From the NCBI RefSeq assembly GCF_000350225.1, contig NW_005179087.1, positions 1 through 64,000 on the forward strand: DNA of 64,000 nucleotides. The letters run 5' to 3'. The position numbers were made by a program, and so were the translations under genes. The notes below the pieces were generated by a model. It made no database searches, was not told the origin of the DNA, and worked only from the letters and a program-made list of their open reading frames with translations. This stretch comes from Chondrus crispus. Its lineage: Eukaryota > Rhodophyta > Florideophyceae > Gigartinales > Gigartinaceae. This document shows positions 10,733 through 19,770 of the stretch, piece after piece; position 1 is the stretch's first letter; every line of letters begins with the position of its first letter.

Positions 10733-13137
10733 AACCGCACCGGACAGACCCGGCGCGGATGGAATGGACCCGTCGGCGGGGCGACCCGACGCGGCGATGG
10801 CCAAGGAAACCCTCGAGCCCGGGTTAGCACACGGGAGACAAGACCGAACGGGGGGGGGGGTACCGACGCGGAAATACTGTCAAGGCGAGCCCTCGTCGGT
10901 GGCTCAAGAGCGGGGTAAACGGCGACCGAACCGGTAGCAGAGCCAGGAACTGGGTGTGTGTGGCCCTCAGAGCACGGGCGGCGGTTTCAAGTACGACCGA
11001 TTTTGGGGACCGCCCAATCGGAGCTCGTCAATCCGCCGAGAAGCCACCCGCCGCAAGAAAAAAGCAGGCAGAAATTACTAAGAAAAAGGCCGATTTCCCC
11101 GCTGAGTCGCTGGTGGGGATGCACCCCGGGTGGCGCGGAGGGGGACGGGAACCCGCCCCCGCGACGACCCGCCACGAACACGACACTGTGCGGTCCCTCG
11201 CCCCGCGAACCGCGGTACACGCCGGCCCCTTCAAGACCGACCGGGCAGCTCGGGGAAAACCCGCCGTGGCACCCCCGACCAGACCGCCGAGGCGATCCCA
11301 CCTCGATGGACGACCCCAGGGGGACGTGCTACAGGCCTCCCATAACCGCTTACTCACTACCGCATGGAGCGCGGGCGACCGCGCGCAACATTGCCCCGTG
11401 CCGGATTAACCCGGCGCGGAAGGGCCCTGGACGGCAAGGAGGCGACTCCGGTCGCCGGCTTTTAATTAAGCCTAAAAGGGGGCTACGTTTTTCCTCCTAG
11501 AAGGGTGGAAAAAAATTGTAGCTCCCTCCCGTTAACGGCATTGTATTCCCCAGGTCTGGCCGCGTCCGGAGGTCCCAAGACGGAAAACCGACTTTGGGAA
11601 GGCACAGGCGGATTTGGAAACCGGAACTGTAAAACGCTGTTTCTGCTCGTTTTTTACAGTGTCCTTTCGTTTCCAAATCGTGCCTCCGCGGAAAGTGGCA
11701 ACCGCAGGACTTACCGACCGGTTTTGGACGAACGACAGAGCGTACCGCCGCCGGGAGCTCCCCGGTGACCGCACAGACATGCTGGCGGGTCACACACCTC
11801 GCTGTCTCGCGGGTGAAAGAGCGCCGTTTTTGGAAAAATGGCCAGCCCTCCGGGGCTGCGGGAAAAAACACTTCCGCGCGACCGGCTAGGCCTTGCCCGG
11901 CGCAAGCGGAAGCCGCCTAACGACATTGGTTGGCCATTCCGTACGGTTTGGGTGACGTGGGCTGCTCCGCTGCCGCTGCAGACCCGAATTTCCGCCCGGT
12001 CCTTCACGAGGACACAGTACCGGAAAAAGGGCTACGTTTTTCCCTCTAGCAAATAGGAAAAAAATCGTAGCCCCATTCCGAGAACGGATTCGTCCTCCTG
12101 AGGTCGTTGCCGACCCAGGGGTGTCAAAACATGGAAGACCCCATTTGGAAACCAGAACGGTTTCTATTCGTTTCCTGCAGTTTCTTCCAGTTTCCAAACC
12201 AGAGTCACTGGGAAGTGGTCTACCGAGCGGTTCTTGCCTACCTTTCGGATGACAGAGGCGCGTAGCCCACCAGGGGGCGCGCGACGTACCGTGGCGGACT
12301 GTGCGGTGACGCCTCCGCAAATTTATGGAGGAAAATTAAGAGGAGATCTTGGAAAAACGGCCAGCCCTTCGGGGGTGAAGTCGAAAGTGGGGATTTCTCC
12401 CGCTGTTTACGCGCGGCTATACCCCTCGCATGAGGCGAAAACCGCCCCACGGGGGTAGCCGGCAAACCGTACGGTCATGGGCGAAGCAGGCCACCCTACA
12501 GTACGGTACTGGGGGTGACCCCCGGGACTGAGTTCTCTCTCAGTCGCCAGAGGGACTACTGTATGCAGTCAGGGGCGACAAGTTGCCCGCCATGAGGATG
12601 GGGAAAAATTGTAGCCCCCTCTCGAGGACGGCACCGCCCACAAGGTACCAGCCCGGGCATGTGGGTACCGGCGCCGTCAAACCGTCAAGGATAAACTCCC
12701 TGTGGGGAGCCCAGGAGTGGTGTGAACCGCAACCAAACGGGGTACAGACCCCGGATCCGCGCATGTGTGGCCCTCAGCGCCCGGGCGGCGGTTTAAAAAA
12801 ATATACCGATTTTGGGGAGCACCCAATGGGAGCTCGTCAAAAAAGCAAAACGCCACCCGCCGCACAGAAAATTCAGGCACGTTTTACTAAGAAAAACGCC
12901 GATTTTACGGCAAACCGTCGGTGGGGATGGGCACCTCGTGCTGCGCAGGGACGGGAAACTACCTCCGCAGCACCGCGCCGCACCCACCGCGAGGCCATCC
13001 ACCGCGGCCCGCAGGGGCCGGCGGGGCACTGAGACCAACAAGAACCATTCGGGGAGCTAGGAGAAGAAGAATGAGGAGACTACTTTACCGTAAAGGAAGG
13101 GGGCTTCGGTTCGCTACCCTCACCGCCCCCGACGACC
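10733..13137. repeat. non-coding spacer with internal repeats between pol and the antisense ORF
   Basis: No reading frame here looks coding. The spacer is built from diverged repeats. One block of about 170 bp occurs near 10955-11120 and again near 12763-12940 (shared words GTGTGGCCCTCAG, CGATTTTGGGGA, GGAGCTCGTCAA). A second unit, marked by GGCTACGTTTTTCC and AATTGTAGCCCC-type words, begins near 11471, 12022 and 12596. Within it the words GATTTGGAAA and TTTCCAAATC at 11610-11680 can pair as an imperfect stem, and a related pair is seen near 12145-12200. The spacer may be packaging or 3' untranslated sequence; its role is not visible from sequence. Confidence 0.7.
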
Positions 13138-15651
13138 TTAATCGCGACGCTGGCGCTTCGCGGAGGGTTCAGACCCCGTAAGCGTCGCGGTTGCAGGGTC
13201 GGTCTCGACCGCACCATACGGGCTCTTGTTGGCCACCTGCGCACTCAATACTGCAAGGTGGTCCTGAGCGGCGCGGATACGCGTCATTGTCTCACCCCGC
13301 ATAAGGTCGTCGCCGGTGTCGCGCTGGCGGATGGCAAACTGGAGGCCCGCCACCCGCGCCTTGAGCTGGGTCACCTCTACCAGCCAAGCGCGCGCAGACA
13401 TCAAACCCGCTGCGAGAGTGGGCGGCACGGGCACTCCCGCGTATCCGCACTCCACCTGCAGCGCGCGTAGGGCAGCCTGCGCGTCCGGGGCAATGGCGGG
13501 TACCTCCTCGGTTTGCGCGTCCGCAGGGGCCCCACCAGAAGCCACCGAGGGATTCTGAGTCCCCGTCCCGCTCCTTTCGCGGACGAGGGGAGCGCCGGAG
13601 CCCGGTACCGATATGGGGGCTACCCCGAACGGGTTTACCGCCGCCGGCTCTACCACAGGCGCCACGTGAAGCGGCACCATTTGTGTCGGCTCCGAAGCGG
13701 GTTCCCCTTCAACCCTGCGCGAGGATACCGCGGGCGTGGGTACGTCTACCGCGGGCGGTGTCGAGGGACCGACCGGAGGATTCTCTGTGGTCCCGGCTTC
13801 GGGGTCAATCGCGACGACCTTGCCCTGCGGTGGCGACACCGGGATTGCTGTCACCGGCAGGGAGTGGGTTGACGCCTCGACGGGGCGTCCGGCGGAGGAA
13901 ACCGCCGCGCCCCACCCGTCGCCCGAGGCGACGACCGCCCCGTACGACGGTGTACCGGTGTCCGGTAACGGGTCGTACCACTGGTCGGCTTCTGTGGACA
14001 CACCGTCCCAGTGCGGCATCCGCAGGGAACATCCGCGGGCCCAACTGTACCAGACGAAGTCGCCGCGTTCGGAGAGGGACCAGTCCAACCGTTCGGAGAA
14101 ATCGAGCAGAGCCTCGGCCCCAACCAGGTCGAAGGTAGTGCCCTCGAGGATGGCCGCCACCCCGACCGACCGGATGAGCTGCAAGAGCCCCGGGGACAGT
14201 CGGAAGAGTGAGCCCCGGTCTCCAGGCTCGTTTGAGCTCCGGCTCGCCAAGCGGGGATCCGGGCACTTGGTGAAGAACAGGAGGCCGTCCCGCGCGGCGT
14301 GCAGAAAGCACAGTAGCGCCAACACCGCCCACTCGGACAATAAGATCGCGTCGATCAACCGTCGCGTCTGAGGTGTCGAGCCTCTCCCGAGCGAACCGGG
14401 AGGCATCCAGCGCGCGGCAACGCACGCCAGCGCGCTGGGGGTGGGAACGCAGAGGTACTGCGGGGCCTCGAGAGTGTGCCAGTCCATCGGTAAAGCGGGG
14501 TACAGTCGCCCCCGGGACGCCGGGGGCACCGAGAAAAACTCCGTCAGGTGCCACATGTGGAAGTAGTCGTCTCCACGGCGCCACCGCAGGCGACTCTCCT
14601 TGGCGGAGTTCTCCCCCCACCGAACACGGTCGGCGATGCTATACCATCGGTCGAAGGGCCGGGGGAAGGCCACTAGCTGCACATGAGGTGCGGGGTCCAC
14701 CTCCCCGCCGAATCTCCCGAGGAGGTTCAGCAGCCGCGAATGGTACTCATCCTCACCCGCACAGCGGACATAGAGGAGGTCCGAGCCGGATACAGTCACC
14801 GACCGGTGGGGGGCGTGGAGACAGCGCGTCCTCCAAGCTGCCGAGCGGTTCTCTTGTCGGATACGACCGCGAGGGGAGGGCGTACGAATGCCCCGCCGCC
14901 TCGGTATCGCCTCGAATCTTGCCGAGTCCGGATAATCCGCATTGACGTAGGCTTCGACGGAGATTAGCGGTTGACCCCGTGAGGGGTTCCGCCCACCTCG
15001 AGCCGTGCGATGGTCCATGTCGGCCCCGGGGAGCAGGCCTCGGACCGCACGAACACCGTTACGGAGCCATCCGGAGGGCAGAGTGGCCGCCGCCGGGTAC
15101 GTCCCTGCATAGGGGTCGGGGCGTGTCGGATGTGGATCTTCATCGACTACCGAGGGTCCCCCGGCTCCGACCCGGTCGGGCAACTGCGTCACCGCGGTTG
15201 CACCGCCAACGCGGGGAACCGGGATGGATCTCAGCGGGACTGGTAGCGGCCCGCGTTCCGCAGGCGTGGAAGCGGCAGCGGGCAGATCACCGGCACTCCG
15301 CTGCCGCACTGAATGAAAACCGACGGTTGGCGCGGGCGTCGCTAAGGGGGAGCCCTCAGAGGAGGGCTGCCCCCTGTCCGTTCGGTGGTTCTCCATCCGT
15401 GGGGAAGGGAGTAAATCGGGAGATGAGGTGTGAGGGAGAGTATGGCTGGTGGTAGTCGTGGGGAGAAGCGTTGGGTGAGTTGTGGGAAATGATGAAAGCG
15501 TGAGGGGATCCGCCACCGCATGGGAAGAATCACCGCGGTTAAATACCAAAAACTCCACAGGCTCCCCTGTGGAGGTGGCTGCCACGCGACCGCGCGCCCG
15601 CGGTCGGCGCGGGTTTTTCCGTACGGTGAGAACTCTCTGCAAGCCGGTCAT
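13138..15651 (-). CDS. antisense ORF of the gypsy element, 837 aa, function unknown
   Basis: This is a long ORF on the strand opposite gag-pol, between the repeated spacer and the 3' LTR. The first ATG is at 15651; the open frame itself extends upstream into the LTR. The first third is Ser/Pro/Thr-rich. The middle has a folded-looking region with many Trp and Leu residues (around FHMWHLTEFFSV and LLSEWAVLALLCFLHAARDG). The C-terminus has a likely coiled coil (around LVEVTQLKARVAGLQFAIRQ) and ends in a nuclear-signal-like AKRQRRD. I do not recognise a family. Antisense extra ORFs between pol and the 3' LTR are known from plant Tat/Ogre gypsy elements, which supports a real element-encoded protein. 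Transcription would have to start in or near the 3' LTR in reverse. Confidence 0.6.
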   Translation of the reverse strand: MTGLQRVLTVRKNPRRPRARGRVAATSTGEPVEFLVFNRGDSSHAVADPLTLSSFPTTHPTLLPTTTTSHTLPHTSSPDLLPSPRMENHRTDRGQPSSEGSPLATPAPTVGFHSVRQRSAGDLPAAASTPAERGPLPVPLRSIPVPRVGGATAVTQLPDRVGAGGPSVVDEDPHPTRPDPYAGTYPAAATLPSGWLRNGVRAVRGLLPGADMDHRTARGGRNPSRGQPLISVEAYVNADYPDSARFEAIPRRRGIRTPSPRGRIRQENRSAAWRTRCLHAPHRSVTVSGSDLLYVRCAGEDEYHSRLLNLLGRFGGEVDPAPHVQLVAFPRPFDRWYSIADRVRWGENSAKESRLRWRRGDDYFHMWHLTEFFSVPPASRGRLYPALPMDWHTLEAPQYLCVPTPSALACVAARWMPPGSLGRGSTPQTRRLIDAILLSEWAVLALLCFLHAARDGLLFFTKCPDPRLASRSSNEPGDRGSLFRLSPGLLQLIRSVGVAAILEGTTFDLVGAEALLDFSERLDWSLSERGDFVWYSWARGCSLRMPHWDGVSTEADQWYDPLPDTGTPSYGAVVASGDGWGAAVSSAGRPVEASTHSLPVTAIPVSPPQGKVVAIDPEAGTTENPPVGPSTPPAVDVPTPAVSSRRVEGEPASEPTQMVPLHVAPVVEPAAVNPFGVAPISVPGSGAPLVRERSGTGTQNPSVASGGAPADAQTEEVPAIAPDAQAALRALQVECGYAGVPVPPTLAAGLMSARAWLVEVTQLKARVAGLQFAIRQRDTGDDLMRGETMTRIRAAQDHLAVLSAQVANKSPYGAVETDPATATLTGSEPSAKRQRRD

Positions 15652-15701
15652 GGCACAACTCGGCCGCGACGAGGACGTGTCGCGAAATAAGGAAGGGGGT
15701 C

Positions 15702-16291
15702 TGTAGTACAATTGCGTACCACGACCATCCCGGGGAGATGTGAACCGGACGGAAGAGCGGGTACTACTGTAGCGACCGGGCTTGCACGCGCCCGTAGCGG
15801 AGTACAGTAGTACCCCGCGGGTCACACGTGCTACAACCGCTGGCGTGGCCACGGGCACACGTGTGTAATCCGTACGGTTATAAGTAGTAATTAGTAGTTA
15901 ATGGCACGAATTTATTAATTGTGTACAGTAGCTGGTAAACAGTAAGTAACAGCTACTGTAGCGGGACAGGTGTCCTGGCGTCCCACTTAGGGGTTAAGAC
16001 CGGGAGCACCTGCCCCGTCCCAGTAAAGAGGAGGCAGACTCGCCTCCCTTCCCTTTACGGCTAAGTGCTAACACCGTTCCGGTTTTCCTTTAGCTCGGGC
16101 TTCTAACCCGTGACCGGCCGTCCGGGTATAACACCACCGACCGGCTGCGCGTCACCGGCCACGTGAGCCTTCCCTCTTTTCGAGTCCATCCGTACGGTTT
16201 TTATCCGCGCGTGGGTAACCCAGCGTCGCGTGCTCCCTCACCTCTAACCCCCCTCGTTCCGAGTGGTCGGGACGAAGGTAGTTATACCACA
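15702..16291 (+). repeat. 3' LTR of the gypsy element
   Basis: This 590-bp LTR directly follows the purine-rich tract AAGGAAGGGGGT. Its U3 part resembles that of the solo LTR at 50859-51451 (shared TACTACTGTAG, GCACGCGCCC and GGGCACACGTGTG words), so it represents the family form better than the 5' LTR does. Confidence 0.88.
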
Positions 16292-17110
16292 ACCCGTGCG
16301 GCCGCATTTGTTTTTTGCCCCATCAAAACACGCTCGTCACTGTAAGGAGCATCCTCATGCTCCCCTGTGGACCCATTTCCGGACCCTGAAAATGTCGCGA
16401 AATGGACAAAACGATAATTCATAGGCCACAAGCCACATTTTATAAATGAGGCCCTGACATCCTCCGGTGAAATGGACTGGTATCCGGCCACGGCCAGTTT
16501 GATCTTGTATGCAGTATTTGCCCACGACAAATGGCTCATAGACAGAAGATGGTCTCGTGTTTCCTTAACTGTGCGCTGTAATGATCGATTGACGAATTGA
16601 TCACAGTGTTGGAGAATATGCATTGTGTTTGCCGGAGCCATTTTGGCGTGCACTGTGCTCATAACAGCATTATCAACAGCAAATCCACGCCGCGTGGCAT
16701 GAAGCGTTCTGTCGACTAAAAGGCGTTCCTCTTCTGCCGACAACACTGTTGTGCGGCCAGCATGATTGCCTTCTGGATCTAGCAATTTTTAGCTCGTCCG
16801 TCTCTCAGCTTTCGTACGCCTTTTTTTTATTCGCGTGGCTGTTGTGCGGGACACGCCTGTGTCTCGGGATGCTTTGCGTGCGCTTTCACCTCTTTGGATT
16901 AACGAAATAAGCTTGGCGCGGCGAGCACCCTCCTCTCTTCTTTTCGCGATTCTTTTCTTATGTGTGAGAGTTTGCGCTCCCATTGACGGTGGCATACTGC
17001 CACCGCCGAGCCGAACGTCGCTTACAGAGGAGGAGGGAGGGCTTCGCTGTCGGAGTGCGCGGTATGAGTTGGTGAGATGGACTGTGGGGATTTTGGGAAG
17101 GCGGGGAGGG
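16292..17110 (-). pseudogene. pogo-like transposase remnant without catalytic core
   Basis: Two frames on this strand match the two ends of the transposase at 60063-61724. The upstream frame (to 16789) has the basic helix-turn-helix part (KLISLIQRGESARKASRDTG, then RTTATRIKKRR). After a stop near 16789 the next frame begins with VLSAEEERLLVDR and FAVDNAVM, equivalent to VLSMEEEDMIVSR in the other copy. It then jumps directly to LQHCDQFVNRSLQRTVKETR, equivalent to the segment after the third catalytic residue. About 600 bp of core is absent. This copy keeps the Asp (LQHCD) that the other copy has lost. Confidence 0.72.
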
Positions 17111-17170
17111 CTAGAGGCTCGTGATTTGGCCCAAATTGACCCGTGGCCCAAATTAAGCCGGTGAGAAGGG
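16292..17170 (-). mobile_element. pogo-like (DDE_1) transposon, internally deleted and truncated
   Basis: The transposase-start end is preserved: 17170 abuts TA (17171-17172), and the inverted-repeat end carries the doubled word GGCCCAAATT (17125-17155). Its ends are related to those of the element at 59432-61944. The other end is cut where the gypsy 3' LTR stops at 16291. The encoded protein retains the N-terminal helix-turn-helix part and the C-terminal part, but the central catalytic core is missing; the junction is near 16640. The copy is non-autonomous and probably dead. Confidence 0.75.
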
Positions 17171-18867
17171 TACAGTACAGTCATCTCTCGATTAGCGGAA
17201 CCGGCACAGGAGAATGTGAGAATCGTCTCGTGCGCAACGTCGAGAAGGTCCTCCTGCTTGAAGGGACTGCAAATTTGTTAGCCTAGCTCGCGATGCTGGA
17301 CAGTCTGTCCTTAGCGGCTATTCACCCGCCGTCGGTTAAGCTGACAGCGACGTACAGTAAAGAGGACCGATGGAGGAGGATCGGTCTTGCGGAGGTGAAG
17401 ACGACATCACTACTACAGTACAGTAAAGTTTATTCTCTGAGAGAACCCCTCTGGTTCCACTTAAGGGGCTCCTTTAATACAGCATGTAAAAGCGGGGGTT
17501 CCGCTTATTAAAGTATATCATACCGATCTCTCTCAACCAATCATTTAAGACCATCATAGTTTTATTTAAAAAACTATCGATGGTAGTTTGCCGCATAGAC
17601 TGCGTAGTACAGAGCAGAAAGAGAGAGCAGAAAACCCACTTCGTTTTCCTTCAAGACGGGTCGATCCGGCACTGCTGTGATCAGGCAGATGTGAAACTCG
17701 TGGAAAATTGAGATGGCCCCGAGTTTTCGGTACTGTATGCTGTGAGTTTTGCCAAACGCGTTTCTTGAAATTTTTGCGTTCAGAAAAATCCGAGCAAACT
17801 CGCTGCCAAAACACGCGTTTTCGTGACTTTACGGACAACCATACTGTTGTGCCCGGTCCCTTGGGCACCGTCAAATCAAGTTTTATTTGCTGGCTAGAGG
17901 CTGTTGGCGGGAATCCACCCGGTGCAAGCCTCCGCTCGTCGAGAATCCACTCGACTTCTCAGGAATCCACCTGATCTCGGCCTCTCCAATTCACTTGATG
18001 CCCCCCTCCCTTTTCTCGTCCCCCCTGCCGCCGCGGGTTCCTTTTATGCTACCTACTCTGCGCCCTCTCGCCACCTCAAGCGCTCGGAACGCTGTCTCCC
18101 CCACTCCGTCTCCCATCCCCCGCGACCCCCTGGCCCCACACATGACCCCCCTGCGCCCCTTTTCCACTTCGCACAGTCCCCGCCCTTTCTCTTCGCGTCC
18201 TCCCCGCGGCTCCGCTCCCTACTTCCAGGCGCAATTCCCCCGTTGGCCGGTGCTCGTCCGTGACCACGCTTATTTCCTTTCGCAGGCATTGCCGCCCTTT
18301 CCGAGAGCTTCCGACACGTGTACTGAAGCGCAACAATACTGTATTACTGTAACGGTACTGTACATGCCTGCACTTTGCGACATCAATGCCTGCATTGCTG
18401 GTCCTTGCTCGCCTGATCCCATAGAAAAGATGTTTTTTGAAAAATTTCTAACATACACACTGTTGATCTCGAGTCATTGAAAAGATTTGTTCTGCCAAAG
18501 ATACAGCCCTGGTCCTCTTCTCTTTTTTCGACAGCATAAAGGAAAAGGCTTGCACCAACTTGGGAAGTCGTAGCATGAAATATTAGATTTCGTGACTTTA
18601 CGGACAACCTTACTGTATTACTGTACTATACAGCCCTGATATTCTTCTCTTTTTACAACAGCACAAAGGAAAAGGCTTGCACCAACTTCCGCACAAACCG
18701 TCAAATATGCTTGTCCAGACGGCTATCCTGCAAATCTCAGATCAAGTCGTAGCATGAAATATTAGATTTCTTGTTTCTTTTCTGCACTCCTCAGCACCTT
18801 ACCTCACAATTTCAGGGTCAACACGCGGCTTCTCTCTTCCGGTGGAATATGACGTAACCCAGGCGCA
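17171..18867. other. intergenic region with short repeats, no gene supported
   Basis: No protein-coding gene can be supported. A weak TA-bounded pair of ends at about 17177-17205 (CAGTCATCTCTCGATTAGCG) and 17335-17360 hints at another small element. The word TTTCGTGACTTTACGGACAACC occurs near 17819 and again near 18588. Pyrimidine-rich sequence at 18000-18250 gives long but artefactual frames. TACTGTAC-type words are frequent near 18340-18365 and 18610-18630. Confidence 0.5.
18502..18770. repeat. imperfect tandem duplication
   Basis: A unit beginning TACAGCCCTG and ending TAGCATGAAATATTAGATTTC appears at 18502-18591 and again at 18629-18770. The second copy carries about 54 extra bases (about 18690-18743). 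Both include AAGGAAAAGGCTTGCACCAACTT-like cores. It lies upstream of the 256-aa gene and has no coding capacity. Confidence 0.75.
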
Positions 18868-18869
18868 CC

Positions 18870-18885
18870 TCTATAAAGGTTATAT
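18870..18885 (+). promoter_or_regulatory. putative TATA box of the 256-aa gene
   Basis: CTATAAAGG lies about 128 bp upstream of the ATG at 19000, followed by a pyrimidine-rich leader. Position and composition fit a core promoter, but there is no experimental support. Confidence 0.4.
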
Positions 18886-18999
18886 AACGCCCCGCCCTCC
18901 TCTTCATCTCTTTCAATCGCCCACTCATCTCACGCATCGTTTTTCCGTCACCTGCCGCATCACTGCTTGTCTCATTATTCATTTATCCAACCCACAAGC

Positions 19000-19770
19000 A
19001 TGTTCGCCAAGATCTCCAATCTTACTGTTCGCGTGGTGTCCCTGCCATTCGAGCTCCTTACTGCCGCCATTGGCGCCCTACATCCAGTGGCGAGGCTCCT
19101 GCAGAGCGCTACATGGGAAGTGTTATCCTCGAAAATAACCCACGCTTTGTGCCTCGCCGCCCTCCTTACCTGGCTAATTTCATACTGGCTCCAGCGCCCC
19201 TCGTGTCAGTGCCAGTGCATACGCATTTCTGCATACGCTGCGAATGGCGTGAGTACTCCTGCTATCATCGGGTGTTTGTACTGCGACAAGTCTGGGGAAC
19301 TTCGAGCACGCGCCGGGCAAGTTCTGTCCTCGCTACGCAGCGCGCGCAACAAAGACGGTGCCATAGCTACTGGCGGAACTGTTTTGGCAGTGCTTGGCGA
19401 ATGCCTCACGGGGCCGCTTCTGGATGTATTCAGTGGCAGCTGGATTGGTGTGGCCTACAAAGCTCGCAGTTTTTATTCGATCAATACCGCTGTTAACATG
19501 CTCAAAGCCTTTGCCGCTACGGTGCTCACTGCACGCCAGCCAGTCAGAGGGTGTCAATGCGACAAGCGCGCTGCTGGCTCGACCGTGTCCGGGGTTTGTG
19601 ACTTGTCTGGTGGCTCGGCAAATCAGAGCGATTCGAAGGGTAAGAAAAAGGTTGCCAAATTTGATAAGGGCGAGCTTGTTGACCATTTCCAAGGAGAGAT
19701 ATCTGAGGGCAGCACTATATGGGAGGCTTTTCAGGGTCTGTTCGAGCTTGCCCCACAGGCCTTCTCGTAA
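19000..19770 (+). CDS. unknown protein with one membrane segment, 256 aa
   Basis: I do not recognise this gene. The ATG at 19000 is the first in frame; no upstream ATG exists after the TATA-like box at 18872. Near residues 46-62 there is one strongly hydrophobic segment (ALCLAALLTWLISYW), followed by CQCQC and a further CLYCD, so the protein is Cys-rich after the membrane segment. The middle is Gly/Ala/Leu-rich (around TGGTVLAVLGECLTG), and another CQCD occurs near residue 180. The C-terminus is charged, with KGKKKVAKFDKGELVDHFQG, and ends in a helix-like segment. The frame is open over its whole length, and GC and codon use match neighbouring genes. It could be a lineage-specific membrane protein. 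Confidence 0.6.
   Translation: MFAKISNLTVRVVSLPFELLTAAIGALHPVARLLQSATWEVLSSKITHALCLAALLTWLISYWLQRPSCQCQCIRISAYAANGVSTPAIIGCLYCDKSGELRARAGQVLSSLRSARNKDGAIATGGTVLAVLGECLTGPLLDVFSGSWIGVAYKARSFYSINTAVNMLKAFAATVLTARQPVRGCQCDKRAAGSTVSGVCDLSGGSANQSDSKGKKKVAKFDKGELVDHFQGEISEGSTIWEAFQGLFELAPQAFS

Larger units (their letters stand above)
3385..16291 (+). mobile_element. Ty3/gypsy LTR retrotransposon with chromodomain and antisense ORF, looks whole
   Basis: The element is 12.9 kb, with LTRs at 3385-3961 and 15702-16291. Both LTRs start TGTAGTACAATTGCG and end GTTATACCACA. A purine-rich tract (about 15689-15700) abuts the 3' LTR. Inside are a gag-like ORF, a pol ORF in the order protease, reverse transcriptase, RNase H, integrase, chromodomain (the Ty3/gypsy order), a 2.4-kb non-coding spacer with repeats, and a long antisense ORF. 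The main ORFs are uninterrupted, so the coding part looks whole and recent. The flanking 5-mers differ (ACTTC before, ACCCG after), and the first 140-165 bp of the two LTRs do not align, while the remaining ~430 bp differ at only about ten sites by eye. That mixture suggests recombination with a related copy after insertion. Confidence 0.93.

Noticed and set aside
17177-17360. second small TA-flanked element next to the pogo remnant
   Set aside because: The two ends match at only about 60% by eye, too weak to list as an element.
17887-18480. 197-codon plus frame in the pyrimidine-rich stretch
   Set aside because: It has no ATG at its start and the Ser/Pro-rich composition is that of a C/T-rich non-coding tract.
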